A DNA stretch of 47,923 nt from Streptomyces sp. AC512_CC834 (lineage in GTDB: Bacteria; Actinomycetota; Actinomycetes; Streptomycetales; Streptomycetaceae), in contig NZ_JAGMUO010000104.1 in NCBI RefSeq assembly GCF_019049325.1, positions 1 to 47,923 of the forward strand, given 5' to 3'. The notes under the pieces were generated by a model. It was given only the letters and a program-made list of their open reading frames with translations. It had not been told where the DNA came from and did no database searches. The translations under genes were made by a program, and so were the position numbers. Below are positions 17,464 through 26,184 of this stretch, piece after piece (the first letter of the stretch is position 1; each line of letters starts with the position of its first letter).

Positions 17464-18708
17464 TCACCACGCCTCCGAGTCCTTCGCGCCGCCCTTCTCG
17501 CCGTCGTGCGGCGGGTGCGCCCTACGGCCCGTTCCGCGGGCCCCCGCCCCCGACCGCAGCCGCATCGCGGTCAGCGGGAGCACGAGTACGGAGATCATCG
17601 CGGCGCCGACCAGCGAGGCCGCCTGATCCGTGCCGAGGAGTTCCTGGTCGACGCCGATGGTCGTGATGGCGACGACCAGCGGCAGGCACGTCGAGGCGAA
17701 CAGCGCCAGCGCCACCCGGTCCGTACGGCCGAGATCCCTGGGCGCGAGCGCGTACACCGGGACACCGCGGACCAGCAGGACGAGCAGGAGGAAGCCCGGC
17801 ACCAGCAGCAGGGCGCCCGGGTCGTGCAGCAGCGCGGCCAGGTCGAACTCGATGCCCGTGACCACGTAGAAGAGGGGCACGAGGAAGCCGAAGCCCATGG
17901 CCTCCACCTTCCCCAGGACCACCTCGCTGCTCGCCGGCGCGGCCCGGTGCAGCACGAGACGGGTCAGGACGCCCGCGGCGAACGCGCCCAGCAGGACGTC
18001 GAGGCCGAAGGCCTCGGCCAGGCCCAGCATGCACGCGAGCAGCAGCATCACGAACCGGACCGCGAACTGGCCGCTGCTGTGCAGGGTCAGCTCGGTCAGC
18101 CGGGCGAACCACGGCGGCCTCGGGCGCAGCGCCCAGAACACGGCGGCGGCCGTGATCGCCCCGAACGCGGCCAGCAGCGCCGCCGACTCGGCCGGCCTGC
18201 GCCCACTGAGCAGCAGCGCCACCGCGACCACGGGCCCGAACTCGCCGACCGCGCCGAACGCCGACATCACCGCCCCGAACCGGCCGCGCTGTTCGCCGCT
18301 GTCCCGCAGCATCGGCAGTACGGTGCCCAGCGCGGTGCTGGTCAGCGCGGTACCGATGACGAACGCCTCGAAGACGTCCCCGCCGCTGATCGCCAGGGCC
18401 AGCGCGATGCCGGCGGCGAGGGAGACCAGCCAGGACCACATGGAGCGGCGCAGCGTGTCGCCCCGGACGGCGGCGAAGTCGATCTCGTACCCGGCCAGGA
18501 AGATCAGCATGGACAGGCCGAGGTCGGCAAGCGTGTCGACGACGTCGTCGGGGTGGGCCCAGCCGAGTACGTCCGGGCCGACCAGGATGCCCAGGCCGAT
18601 CTCGAAGATGACCAGGGGGATGCGGATCCGCCGCCCCGTCGCGTGGACGAGGAGAGGCGCCAGCACGGCGGCCGCCATGATCAGGACGAGGGTCCCGGGG
18701 TGCGTCAT
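17464..18708 (-). CDS. CPA2-type cation/proton antiporter
   Basis: A 414-residue integral membrane protein with about 12 TM helices, of the monovalent cation:proton antiporter-2 (KefB/NapA-like) family. Signature segments are IPLVIFEIGLGILVGP, LADLGLSMLIFLAGYEID, and LGAFAAGVLTRLVL. No RCK/TrkA-N domain follows; instead there is a short basic tail. The start MTHPGTLVLIM at 18708 was chosen because the first TM helix begins at once; the frame stays open far upstream, through shadow sequence. The gene lies 89 bases upstream of cobH on the same strand, with no evident functional link. Confidence 0.85.
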   Translation of the reverse strand: MTHPGTLVLIMAAAVLAPLLVHATGRRIRIPLVIFEIGLGILVGPDVLGWAHPDDVVDTLADLGLSMLIFLAGYEIDFAAVRGDTLRRSMWSWLVSLAAGIALALAISGGDVFEAFVIGTALTSTALGTVLPMLRDSGEQRGRFGAVMSAFGAVGEFGPVVAVALLLSGRRPAESAALLAAFGAITAAAVFWALRPRPPWFARLTELTLHSSGQFAVRFVMLLLACMLGLAEAFGLDVLLGAFAAGVLTRLVLHRAAPASSEVVLGKVEAMGFGFLVPLFYVVTGIEFDLAALLHDPGALLLVPGFLLLVLLVRGVPVYALAPRDLGRTDRVALALFASTCLPLVVAITTIGVDQELLGTDQAASLVGAAMISVLVLPLTAMRLRSGAGARGTGRRAHPPHDGEKGGAKDSEAW

Positions 18709-18999
18709 GAGGTGGGACGGCGGGGCGCGTCCGCCGGCACGGCGGGCCGCGACTCCGTGGTCCGAGACATCGACGCTCCCTCGCAGACGGTGGACCGGGA
18801 CCGAGGCTTGGATCCGGGCCGACGGCGCACGGCCAGTGCCACTGTCGCCCCCCGAGGAGACCCGGACTACTGGGCGTACGCCGTTAGGGGGCGTGCGGAC
18901 CGGATTCACGCATACGCCGGCGTACAGAGCGTGAAGCCACCTTTTGCGCCCCAAATGAACCCATAAGAGAATAGGACGCGTTGCACTTGGAGGTGCGCC
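18709..18999. promoter_or_regulatory. Divergent intergenic region, antiporter / molybdenum dehydrogenase
   Basis: A 291-base region between the divergent antiporter and dehydrogenase operons. Bases 18938-18985 are unusually AT-rich for this genome (TTTTGCGCCCCAAATGAACC and CATAAGAGAATAGG) and probably hold the promoter of the dehydrogenase operon. GGAGGTG at 18989-18995 is the ribosome site for the gene at 19000. I see no convincing operator. Confidence 0.4.
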
Positions 19000-19584
19000 A
19001 TGTCCGCTCCCGGCCCGGCCCTCACACGGCGAGGCACGACTCCGGCAGAACGAGGACTGGAACGAGGACCCGATCCGGTCCGGATCACCCTGTCGATCAA
19101 CGGCACCGAGCACAGCCTCGACATCGAGCCACGCGTCAGCCTCCTGGACGCGCTGAGGGAACACCTGGACCTGACCGGCGCCAAGAAGGGCTGTGACCAG
19201 GGCACCTGCGGAGCCTGCACCGTGTGGGTCGACGGACGGCGGGCACTCGCCTGTCTCACCCTGGCGCTGACCTGCGAGGGCCACGAGGTCACGACGATCG
19301 AAGGACTCTCCCCGGGCGAGGGTCCGGGCGCGGGTCCAGGCGAGGGTCAGGGCGAGGGTCCTGGCGAGGAACTGCACCCCGTGCAACGGGCCTTCGTCGA
19401 GCAGGACGCCTTCCAGTGCGGCTACTGCACGCCCGGCCAGATCATGTCCGCGGTGGCCCTGATCGAGGAAGGCCACGCGGAGGACGACGCCGAGATCAAG
19501 GAGTGGATGAGCGGCAACATCTGCCGATGCGCCGCCTACCCCAACATCCGGGCCGCGATCCGCGCCGTCCGCGACCAGAGTTAG
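19000..19584 (+). CDS. Molybdenum aldehyde/xanthine dehydrogenase, [2Fe-2S] subunit
   Basis: A 194-residue small subunit like PaoA/YagT. The plant-type ferredoxin cluster is bound by GCDQGTCGACTVWVDGRRALAC. The second cluster is bound by FQCGYCTPGQIM and GNICRCAAYP. Residues 105-123 are an unusual Gly/Pro/Glu repeat (SPGEGPGAGPGEGQGEGPGE) between the two cluster domains, where relatives have a short linker. No Tat signal is apparent, so the enzyme is probably cytoplasmic. Shine-Dalgarno GGAGGTG precedes the ATG. First gene of a three-gene operon with the FAD and molybdopterin subunits. Confidence 0.92.
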   Translation: MSAPGPALTRRGTTPAERGLERGPDPVRITLSINGTEHSLDIEPRVSLLDALREHLDLTGAKKGCDQGTCGACTVWVDGRRALACLTLALTCEGHEVTTIEGLSPGEGPGAGPGEGQGEGPGEELHPVQRAFVEQDAFQCGYCTPGQIMSAVALIEEGHAEDDAEIKEWMSGNICRCAAYPNIRAAIRAVRDQS

Positions 19585-19594
19585 GGAGACTCCT

Positions 19595-20623
19595 GTGCGG
19601 CCCATCTCCTACCTCCGTGCCACCGACGCGGCGAACGCCGTCGAGGCCGTCAGTACGGACCCCACCAGCGACTTCCTCGCCGGCGGCACCACCGAGGTCG
19701 ACCTGCTCCGGCAGGAAGTGCTGAACCCCCGCCGGCTGGTCGACATCAACGACCTGCCGCTGACCGGCATCGACGTCACCCCCGAAGGCGGCCTGCGCAT
19801 CGGCGCACTGGCCCGGATGAGCGACGTCGCCGCCGACCCCGTCGTACGCGAGCGCTTCCCGATGATGGCCGAGGCGCTGGAGTCGGGAGCGTCTCCGCAG
19901 TTGCGCAACATGGCGTCCATGGGCGGCAACCTGCTGCAACGCGTGCGCTGTTCGTACTTCCGCGATGCCGAGTCCCCGTGCAACAAGCGGGAACCGGGCA
20001 CCGGCTGCTCGGCGATCGAAGGCTTCAGCCGCACGCACGCCGTGCTCGGCACCAGCGAACACTGCATCGCCACCCACCCCTCGGACCTGGCCGTGGCCCT
20101 GGTGGCCCTGGACGCCCGGGTGCACACCCTGGGACCGAAGGGCGAACGGACCCACGCCGCCGACGACTTCTTCCTCCTCCCCGCTCACTCCCCGCACCGC
20201 GAACACCCCATGGAACACGGAGAGTTGATCACCGGCATCGAGGTGCCGGCCACACCGGTGGCGCGCCAGTCGCTCTACCTCAAGGTCCGGGACCGCGCAT
20301 CGTACGAGTTCGCGCTGGTCTCGGTGGCGGTCGCGCTGTCCGTGGTGGACGGCACGATCGCGGACGTACGCATGGCCCTCGGCGGCGTAGCCACCAAACC
20401 CTGGCGGGCCCGACGGGCCGAGGACTTCCTCGTCGGCGCGACCACCGAACCCGACAACTTCGCCATGGCCGCACGTGTGGAGCTGGCCGACGCCCGGCCC
20501 ACCCCCATGAACGCCTTCAAGGTCGAACTCGCCCAGCGCGCGATCGTCCGCGCCCTGCGCACACTCGGCGACGGAACGGGAACGGGGCCGTCGCCCAGGC
20601 CTGGAACCGGGAGCCCGTCATGA
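19595..20623 (+). CDS. Molybdenum aldehyde/xanthine dehydrogenase, FAD subunit
   Basis: A 342-residue FAD-binding subunit like PaoB/YagS. It contains the FAD contact FLAGGTTEVDLLRQEV near the start and RNMASMGGNLLQRVRCSYFRD near 107. A Cys cluster follows (CNKREPGTGCSAI), as in PaoB-type subunits that carry an extra [4Fe-4S] cluster. The GTG at 19595 follows AGGGAG. The gene begins 10 bases after the Fe-S subunit stop and its stop overlaps the start of the large subunit (ATGA at 20620-20623). Confidence 0.92.
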   Translation: MRPISYLRATDAANAVEAVSTDPTSDFLAGGTTEVDLLRQEVLNPRRLVDINDLPLTGIDVTPEGGLRIGALARMSDVAADPVVRERFPMMAEALESGASPQLRNMASMGGNLLQRVRCSYFRDAESPCNKREPGTGCSAIEGFSRTHAVLGTSEHCIATHPSDLAVALVALDARVHTLGPKGERTHAADDFFLLPAHSPHREHPMEHGELITGIEVPATPVARQSLYLKVRDRASYEFALVSVAVALSVVDGTIADVRMALGGVATKPWRARRAEDFLVGATTEPDNFAMAARVELADARPTPMNAFKVELAQRAIVRALRTLGDGTGTGPSPRPGTGSPS

Positions 20624-22866
20624 CCGCGACCATCCGGCCCGCGCCCGCCGCCACGGGACAGCCCCTCGACCGCGTCGACGGCCACGCCAAGGTCGGCGGA
20701 CACGCGCGGTACTCCGCCGAGATCCCCATCCCGGACATGGCGTACGCGTACGTCGTCGGCTCCCGCATCGCCGCCGGACGAGTCACCGGGATCGACGCCG
20801 GTGCCGCACTGGCCGAGGAGGGCGTACTGGCCGTCCTCACCCACCAGACGCTGCCGAGAATCGCCGAACAGCCCCCGCTCATCCCCTCGCTCGGCGGCAC
20901 GGCGGCACCCGGTCAGACCTTCTTCCCCATGCAGGACGACACCGTGCACTACGCGGGCCAGCAGATCGCGCTGGTCGTCGCCGACACCTGGGAGCGGGCC
21001 CAGCACGCGGGACGGCTGCTGCGCGTCTCCTACGAGGAGACTCCTCCCGTCACCACCCTCGACCAGGGGCGCGACCTGACCTACGAACCCGAGCGGATCT
21101 TCGGGGGCTGGCTGCCGGGCCGCATCGAACGCGGCGACGTGGACGCCGGGCTGCGGGAGGCCGACGTCACGGTGGACGGCACGTACACCTACGCGGCCAA
21201 CCACCACAACCCGCTCGAGGCGTCCTGCACCACGGCCCAGTGGGACGGCGACGACCTGCTGCTGTACGACGCCACCCAGGGCGTCAACGCCACCCAGATG
21301 ACCGTCTCCCGGCTGCTCGGCGTTCCGATGGCGCGGATCCGGGTCCTCGGCCACTACGTCGGCGGCAGCTTCGGATCGAAGGCGATGATCCACGCCCATC
21401 CGACGCTCGCCGCGATGGCGGCACGCGCGGTCGGCAGGCCCGTCAAGCTCTTCCTCACCCGCGAGCAGATGTTCACGTCGGTCGGTCACCGCGAGGAACA
21501 GGAGCAGCATCTGACGCTCGGTGCGACCCGCGAGGGCCGGCTGACCGTCATACGGCACCTCAAGCTCTCCCCGACCTCCCACTTCGACGACTGGGCGGAA
21601 CCGTCCATCGGCACGTCCTCGCAGATCTACGCGTGCCCCCACTACGAGGGCGCCTACCGGCTGTTCCGTGCCAACACCATGACTCCCACCTTCATGCGCG
21701 CACCGGGCGAGGCCAGCGGCATGCACGCGCTCGAGTGCTCACTGGACGAACTCGCGCACGAACTCGGCCTGGACCCGATCGAGCTGAGGCTGCGCAATCA
21801 CACCGACGTCGACGCCATGACGGGACATCCGTGGTCCAGCAGCGGCCTGCGGGAGTGCTACGAGCGCGGCGCCGACCGCTTCGGCTGGGCCGGCCGTGAC
21901 CCCCGCACGGGCATCCGCAGAGAAGGCGACTGGCTGATCGGCACCGGCATGGCCACCGCCAGTTACCCGGTCGCCCCGCTCGCCAACCCGCAGCGGGCCC
22001 GCGCGCGTCTCTACGCCGACGGCACGGCGGTCGTCCAGGCCGCCACCCCCGACTTCGGCACCGGTGTCGCCACGGTCATGACCCAGGTCGCGGCCGACGG
22101 CCTGGGGCTCGGCGTGGACCGGTGCCGCTTCGAGAACGGTGACACCGATCTGCCCAGCATCGCCGCCGCGGTCGGCTCGGCCGGCGCCGGCATGATCAGC
22201 GCGGCCGTGCACAGCGCCGCCACGGCTCTGCGCCGGCAACTCGTGGCCGCCGCCGTCGCGGACCCCGGCTCGCCGCTGTACGGTGCGGACCCGATCCGCG
22301 TGGTCGTGCGGGACGGCGTCATGACCGCCGAGGACGCGTCCGAGTCGTACAGCGACCTGCTGCGGCGCACCCTGCGGCCGGACGCCGAGGCCGTGGGGCA
22401 GTGGAACCCGCCCGCCCACGACATTCCCTACGGGATGATGACCTTCGGCGCCCAGTTCGCCGAGGTCGCCGTGGACGCGGACCTGGGCGTCGTACGGGTG
22501 CGGCGGCTGACCGGGGCCTTCGCGCCCGGCCGGGTCCTCAATGCCAAGACGGCCCGCAGCCAGCTCATGGGCGGCATGCTGTGGGGCCTCGGCCAGGCCC
22601 TGCTGGAAGCCAACCACACGCACCCGGACACGGGACGCTGGGCCAACGCGAGCCTCGGCGAGTACCTCGTGCCCGTCAACGCGGACGCACCCGACGTCGA
22701 CGTCGAACTGATCGAAGTCGAGGACGACGTCGTCAACCCCCTGGGCGTCAAGGGCGTCGGCGAGATCGGCCAGGTCGGCGTCTCGGCCGCCATCGCCAAC
22801 GCGGTGCACCACGCCACGGGCCGACGGATCCGCACACTGCCGATCACCATCGAGGACCTGATCTGA
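20620..22866 (+). CDS. Molybdenum aldehyde/xanthine dehydrogenase, molybdopterin subunit
   Basis: A 748-residue catalytic subunit like PaoC/YagR. Recognisable parts are PLDRVDGHAKVGGHARYSAEI at the start, a central GGSFGSKAMIHAHPTLAA segment, FMRAPGEASGMHALECSLDE, and the C-terminal GVKGVGEIGQVGVSAAIANAV. In the last of these the Glu of GVGEIG matches the catalytic base of the family. The enzyme would hydroxylate an aldehyde or heterocycle and pass electrons through the Fe-S and FAD subunits. The true substrate cannot be told from the sequence. The ATG at 20620 overlaps the previous stop, so the much longer upstream open frame is rejected. No XdhC/PaoD-type maturation gene lies next to it. 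Confidence 0.93.
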   Translation: MTATIRPAPAATGQPLDRVDGHAKVGGHARYSAEIPIPDMAYAYVVGSRIAAGRVTGIDAGAALAEEGVLAVLTHQTLPRIAEQPPLIPSLGGTAAPGQTFFPMQDDTVHYAGQQIALVVADTWERAQHAGRLLRVSYEETPPVTTLDQGRDLTYEPERIFGGWLPGRIERGDVDAGLREADVTVDGTYTYAANHHNPLEASCTTAQWDGDDLLLYDATQGVNATQMTVSRLLGVPMARIRVLGHYVGGSFGSKAMIHAHPTLAAMAARAVGRPVKLFLTREQMFTSVGHREEQEQHLTLGATREGRLTVIRHLKLSPTSHFDDWAEPSIGTSSQIYACPHYEGAYRLFRANTMTPTFMRAPGEASGMHALECSLDELAHELGLDPIELRLRNHTDVDAMTGHPWSSSGLRECYERGADRFGWAGRDPRTGIRREGDWLIGTGMATASYPVAPLANPQRARARLYADGTAVVQAATPDFGTGVATVMTQVAADGLGLGVDRCRFENGDTDLPSIAAAVGSAGAGMISAAVHSAATALRRQLVAAAVADPGSPLYGADPIRVVVRDGVMTAEDASESYSDLLRRTLRPDAEAVGQWNPPAHDIPYGMMTFGAQFAEVAVDADLGVVRVRRLTGAFAPGRVLNAKTARSQLMGGMLWGLGQALLEANHTHPDTGRWANASLGEYLVPVNADAPDVDVELIEVEDDVVNPLGVKGVGEIGQVGVSAAIANAVHHATGRRIRTLPITIEDLI

Positions 22867-22882
22867 GCCCACGCGCTTCCGC

Positions 22883-23308
22883 TCAGGAGCGGGGCGAGGC
22901 GGTGGTGCCGGTGGGGGTGCCGGTGCGGGAGCGATGGGCGCGGATCTCCTCGTGGTGGTCCGCGGCCCAGCCGATCAGCCGCATGGCGATCTCGTGCAGG
23001 CCGCGGCCGAGCGGGGAGAGGGCGTACTCCACCCGCGGCGGAACCTCGGCGTATGCGGTGCGCGTGATCAGGCCGTCCTCGGCGAGCTGGCGCAGGGTGT
23101 GCGTGAGCATGCGCTGGGAGATGCCGGGGATCCGGCGCTGCAGGTCGGTGTAGCGCACTGGGCCGTTCTCCAGGACGGCGATGATCAGCATGCTCCACTT
23201 GTCGCCGACCCGGTCCAGCACCTGCCGGACGAAGGCCATGCTGTCGGCGGGGATGCTCGCACACGGCCCGACCGCGGCCGCCATCTCCGTATCGGTGCTG
23301 TCCGGCAT
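22883..23308 (-). CDS. HxlR family transcriptional regulator
   Basis: A 141-residue winged-helix protein with the HxlR core VLDRVGDKWSMLIIAVLENGPVRYTDLQRRIPGISQRMLTHTL, followed by the wing VPPRVEYALSPLG. A single Cys lies upstream of the core (GPCASIPA), where thiol-sensing members such as YodB-like proteins keep a redox cysteine. The ATG at 23308 was chosen over that at 23317 because GGAGAGGA lies 9 bases upstream. It is divergent from the DsbA-like gene at 23415, which together with the azoreductase is its probable target. Confidence 0.88.
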   Translation of the reverse strand: MPDSTDTEMAAAVGPCASIPADSMAFVRQVLDRVGDKWSMLIIAVLENGPVRYTDLQRRIPGISQRMLTHTLRQLAEDGLITRTAYAEVPPRVEYALSPLGRGLHEIAMRLIGWAADHHEEIRAHRSRTGTPTGTTASPRS

Positions 23309-23362
23309 GGCACCCATTCCTCTCCGTCGCGCACACCCATGTGCCTTTTGTAACAACTTCCA

Positions 23363-23396
23363 TACTGTCGCATCATGGCGCTACGAACAAACAGTA
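23363..23396. promoter_or_regulatory. Possible HxlR half-sites
   Basis: In the 106-base divergent region, TACTGT at 23363-23368 is inverted as ACAGTA at 23391-23396, with a 22-base gap. Some HxlR regulators bind spaced TAC/GTA palindromes between divergent genes. The arms are short, so this is only a candidate. Confidence 0.3.
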
Positions 23397-23414
23397 GGAA
23401 TTGGAGTTCGGGCC

Positions 23415-24128
23415 ATGAAAGTAGAGATCTGGGCCGAGGTCACCTGCCCCTGGTGCGGGCTCGGCAGCCACCGTGTGGACCGGGCCGTGGAGCGGTTCGA
23501 GCACAGCGACGAGGTCGAGGTCGTCCACCACCCCTTCCCGCTGGGCGACAGCCTCCCCACCGACCGCACGATCAGCGTCCGCGAGCTCCTGCTGCGCAAG
23601 TACGGCATGAGCGGCGCGCAGGCAGAGGCGGCGACCGGGCAGATTGAGACGCAGGCCGCCGCCGAGGGCCTGATCCCCTACCGGGTGCTGGACAACGTCG
23701 TCGGCAACACCGACCTGGCACACGAGTTCCTGGCCCACGCCTCCGCGCAGGGCAAGAACCGCGAGGCCTGGGACACGGTCTTCCGCACCTACTTCGGCAA
23801 GGCGGAGCCCGTCTTCACCCTGGACGACCTGCTCCGCCTCCCCGACGAGCTGGGCCTGGACCATGACCTGACGCGCCGGGCGCTCACCGAGCGCCGCTAC
23901 CGCACCCAGGTCCAGGAGGACGCCCGCCGCGCCCGTCGCCTGGGCGCCACCGGCGCCCCGTTCACCGTCGTCGACGGCCGCTACGGCGTCCCCGGCGCCC
24001 AGAACAGCGACGCCCTGCTCGACCTGCTCCGTACCGCCTGGGACGAATCCCACCCGGTCACCCTCACCCCGGCGGGCGACGCCCCGGCCTGCGGCCCCGA
24101 CGGCTGCGCCGCCCCGACCCGCCCCTGA
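23415..24128 (+). CDS. DsbA family oxidoreductase (FrnE-like)
   Basis: A 237-residue cytoplasmic thioredoxin-fold protein with the active site CPWC at residues 11-14 and a cis-proline loop GATGAPFTVVDGRYGVPGAQ near 180. The helical insertion between them is of the FrnE/2-hydroxychromene isomerase type. A C-terminal ACGPDGCAAP adds two more cysteines, an uncommon tail that could be redox-active. It would catalyse thiol-disulfide exchange. Located between a divergent HxlR regulator and a downstream azoreductase, it fits a disulfide or electrophile stress response. Confidence 0.88.
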   Translation: MKVEIWAEVTCPWCGLGSHRVDRAVERFEHSDEVEVVHHPFPLGDSLPTDRTISVRELLLRKYGMSGAQAEAATGQIETQAAAEGLIPYRVLDNVVGNTDLAHEFLAHASAQGKNREAWDTVFRTYFGKAEPVFTLDDLLRLPDELGLDHDLTRRALTERRYRTQVQEDARRARRLGATGAPFTVVDGRYGVPGAQNSDALLDLLRTAWDESHPVTLTPAGDAPACGPDGCAAPTRP

Positions 24129-24138
24129 CCGTCACCCC

Positions 24139-24178
24139 TCTTCGCAGCTCTTCGCATCTCTTCGCACCCCTTCGAAAG
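24139..24178. repeat. 10-bp tandem repeat upstream of the azoreductase gene
   Basis: Three close copies of CTCTTCGCAN and a degenerate fourth run from 24139 to about 24178. They end just before the ribosome site (GAAAGG) of the gene at 24190. The repeat fills most of the 61-base gap between the DsbA-like and azoreductase genes. Confidence 0.7.
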
Positions 24179-24189
24179 GCCCAACCGCC

Positions 24190-24837
24190 ATGTCGTACCT
24201 GCTGCATATCGACTCCTCCTCGCTCGGCGAGGCCTCCGTCTCCCGCCAGGTCGCCCAGTCCTTCCGCGACCAGTGGCAGGGCCCGGTCGTCCACCGCGAC
24301 CTCGCCGCCGCACCGGTGCCACACGTGACGGCGGCGGGCGTGACGGCCCGCACCACCGACCCGGCCCGGCACACCCCCGAGCAGGCCAAGGCCCAGGCCC
24401 TGCAGGACGAGCTGATCGAGGAGTTCCTCGGCGCCGGCGCGTACCTGTTCACGGTGCCGCTGTACAACCTGTCCATGCCGTCGGTGTTCAAGGCGTGGCT
24501 GGACCAGATCCTCGTCACAGACCGGACCTTCACCCACACGGGCGACGCCTCCCCGGCCGCGGGCCGCCCCGTCCTGCTGATATCCGCCCGGGGCGGCAGC
24601 TACAGCCCCGGCGCCCCCAGGGAGGGCTTCGATTACCTGGTGCCCACGCTGGAAGCCGTCCTGGGCCACGAAGACCTCCTCGGCCTGGACGTCACCACCG
24701 TGACGCCCGAACTGACCATGGCCCCCCACGCCCCGGCCCTCGCCTCCCTCCTCCCCCTGCACGAGGCGTCCATGAAGTCCGCCCACGACCGCGCCCGCAC
24801 ACTCGCCGCGGCCTTCGACACCCGACGAGCCGCCTGA
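24190..24837 (+). CDS. azoR: FMN-dependent NADH azoreductase / quinone reductase
   Basis: A 215-residue flavodoxin-fold protein of the AzoR family. The N-terminal FMN phosphate loop is HIDSSSLGEASVSRQVA, the flavin-binding PLYNLSMPSVFKAWLDQI follows near 92, and ARGGSYSPG near 138. Such enzymes reduce azo dyes and, physiologically, quinones, by two electrons. It is 61 bases downstream of the DsbA-like gene on the same strand. In bacteria, azoreductases next to HxlR/MarR-type thiol sensors usually respond to quinones or diamide, supporting the same here by inference. Confidence 0.88.
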   Translation: MSYLLHIDSSSLGEASVSRQVAQSFRDQWQGPVVHRDLAAAPVPHVTAAGVTARTTDPARHTPEQAKAQALQDELIEEFLGAGAYLFTVPLYNLSMPSVFKAWLDQILVTDRTFTHTGDASPAAGRPVLLISARGGSYSPGAPREGFDYLVPTLEAVLGHEDLLGLDVTTVTPELTMAPHAPALASLLPLHEASMKSAHDRARTLAAAFDTRRAA

Positions 24838-24843
24838 CCTGGC

Positions 24844-24896
24844 GGAACAGATGTCCTGGCTCGAGAGGGAGCACCCTCCCGAGCCAGACCTGTTCC
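24844..24896. terminator. Strong bidirectional hairpin terminator
   Basis: A long hairpin lies between the convergent azoreductase and HAD genes. GGAACAG at 24844 pairs with CTGTTCC at 24890, TGGCTCG at 24857 pairs with CGAGCCA at 24880, and the GAGGG/CCCTC tip closes on a short loop. No T-tract follows, as is common for Streptomyces terminators. Confidence 0.8.
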
Positions 24897-24918
24897 CCTA
24901 CTTCCACTTCGGCAAAGT

Positions 24919-25557
24919 TCAGCTCGCGCGCTTCTCTGAACTGGACCCGCCGAACAACGGTGCGAGCGCCCGGCGTAGATCTTCGAACCGGCGGTAGTGA
25001 AGGGCGGTCATTCCCGCTTCGCGCGCTGCCACGACGTTGGCGGCGGTGTCGTCTATGAAGAGGCAGCGGTCTGCTGCGGCGCCAAGTTGTCCGGCGGCGA
25101 TGCGGTAGACCTGCGGGTCGGGCTTGGCGACGCCGATGCGGGCGGTGTTGACCACGGTGTCGGCCAGGTCGGCGAGTCCCTGTCGTTCCAGGTCGCACTC
25201 CAATCGGGTGGTCGCGTTGGAGACCAGGGCGACGGCTGCGACTTCGCGCGCCTGCCGAAGCAGTGCGACCACTTCTTCATCGACCACCGGAAGGAGATCC
25301 GACCAGGCCGTGACCGCGGCGCAGGCCCGCTCGTGGGATCCGTAGGTGTCGGTGAGGTCGGCCGCGACTGCGGCCCGCCATTGCGCATCAGTGATCCTCC
25401 CCGTGATGGCGGGCAGCAGACGGCCTGGTGCGAAGGCCGCGGTTGCGAGCGCGCCGAGGGGCAGTCCGTGGGCTTCCTCAAGCGCGTCGGCGGCGGGCCA
25501 GTGCCGGACGACGCCGTCGATGTCGCAAAGCACGGCGTCATAGGGCGGAAGCGGCAT
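24919..25557 (-). CDS. HAD superfamily hydrolase
   Basis: A 212-residue HAD-IA type phosphatase. Motif I is CDIDGVV (nucleophile Asp), motif II VSNATT, motif III lysine in GVAKPDPQVYRIA, and motif IV FIDDTAANV. The cap domain lies between motifs I and II. The ATG at 25557 follows the stop of a truncated minus-strand frame by only 6 bases, so this gene was once second in an operon. Substrate unknown. Confidence 0.88.
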   Translation of the reverse strand: MPLPPYDAVLCDIDGVVRHWPAADALEEAHGLPLGALATAAFAPGRLLPAITGRITDAQWRAAVAADLTDTYGSHERACAAVTAWSDLLPVVDEEVVALLRQAREVAAVALVSNATTRLECDLERQGLADLADTVVNTARIGVAKPDPQVYRIAAGQLGAAADRCLFIDDTAANVVAAREAGMTALHYRRFEDLRRALAPLFGGSSSEKRAS

Positions 25558-25563
25558 GGTCGA

Positions 25564-25668
25564 CTACTCCTCGTTGGTCGTTCGACGGCTGATCTCGGCG
25601 GCGTGGGTGGCCCAGCCCCCGGCGGCGGCTCGCCGCCAGTTGACGGCGAACTCGTGCGTGCCGACAAG
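25564..25668 (-). pseudogene. 3' remnant of a gene upstream of the HAD hydrolase
   Basis: The minus-strand frame ending at 25564 reads GTHEFAVNWRRAAAGGWATH and ends ISRRTTNEE, which looks like a genuine protein tail. It stops 6 bases before the HAD start, as in an operon. Upstream of about 25668 the frame becomes unrelated shadow sequence and there is no plausible start codon. At the same point the plus-strand DUF5753 remnant begins. I interpret this as the 3' end of a gene whose 5' part was deleted. Confidence 0.45.
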
Positions 25669-25671
25669 TAA

Positions 25672-26184
25672 CAGCAGAAGCCCTGGTGGCGCACATACTC
25701 CACGGTTCTCACTCCGACCCGCTACGACGGTTACCCAGCCCTGGAAGCAGGTGCCGCCGAGCCGGACAGCTACCAGCCCCTGCTCGTTCCCGGCCTGCTC
25801 CAGACCGAGGACTACGCTCGCGCCGTCATCGCCCAGATGCGTCCTGATCTCACTCCCGATCAAGTCGACGCACTGGTCAAGGTACGCATGGAACGCCAGG
25901 CAGGCCGGGAATCCGGCGAGCACCCCGCCACCCTGTGGGCCGTCTTGGACGAAGCAGTCCTTCACCGCGTCATCGGCTCGCCCGCCGTGATGCGCCAGCA
26001 GTGCGCGCACCTCGTCCAGGCCGGCGAACAGCCGAACGTCACCGTCCAGTTCCTCCCGTTTTCCCTCGGTGCGCACCCCGGCCTCTACGGCCCGTTTGTC
26101 ATCCTCACCTTCCCCCGACCTACGGCCCCGCTGGTCTGGCTGGAGAACCCCAACCAACTCCGTGTACCTGGAGTCCGAGAGTGA
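25672..26184 (+). pseudogene. DUF5753 regulator remnant (N-terminal HTH missing, frameshifted)
   Basis: The frame starting just after TAA at 25669-25671 reads QQKPWWRTYSTV, then YDGYPALEAGA, LLVPGLLQTEDYARAVI, TLWAVLDEAVLHRVIGS and FLPFSLGAHPGLYGPFVIL. This is the complete DUF5753 domain of Streptomyces helix-turn-helix regulators. The DNA-binding half is absent: the upstream sequence is the truncated minus-strand gene. Near 26147-26153 a one-base shift breaks the conserved ending: VWLEN continues as TNSVYLESESD only in the next frame. Two independent lesions make this a pseudogene. An intact relative is at 46263-47222. Confidence 0.8.
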
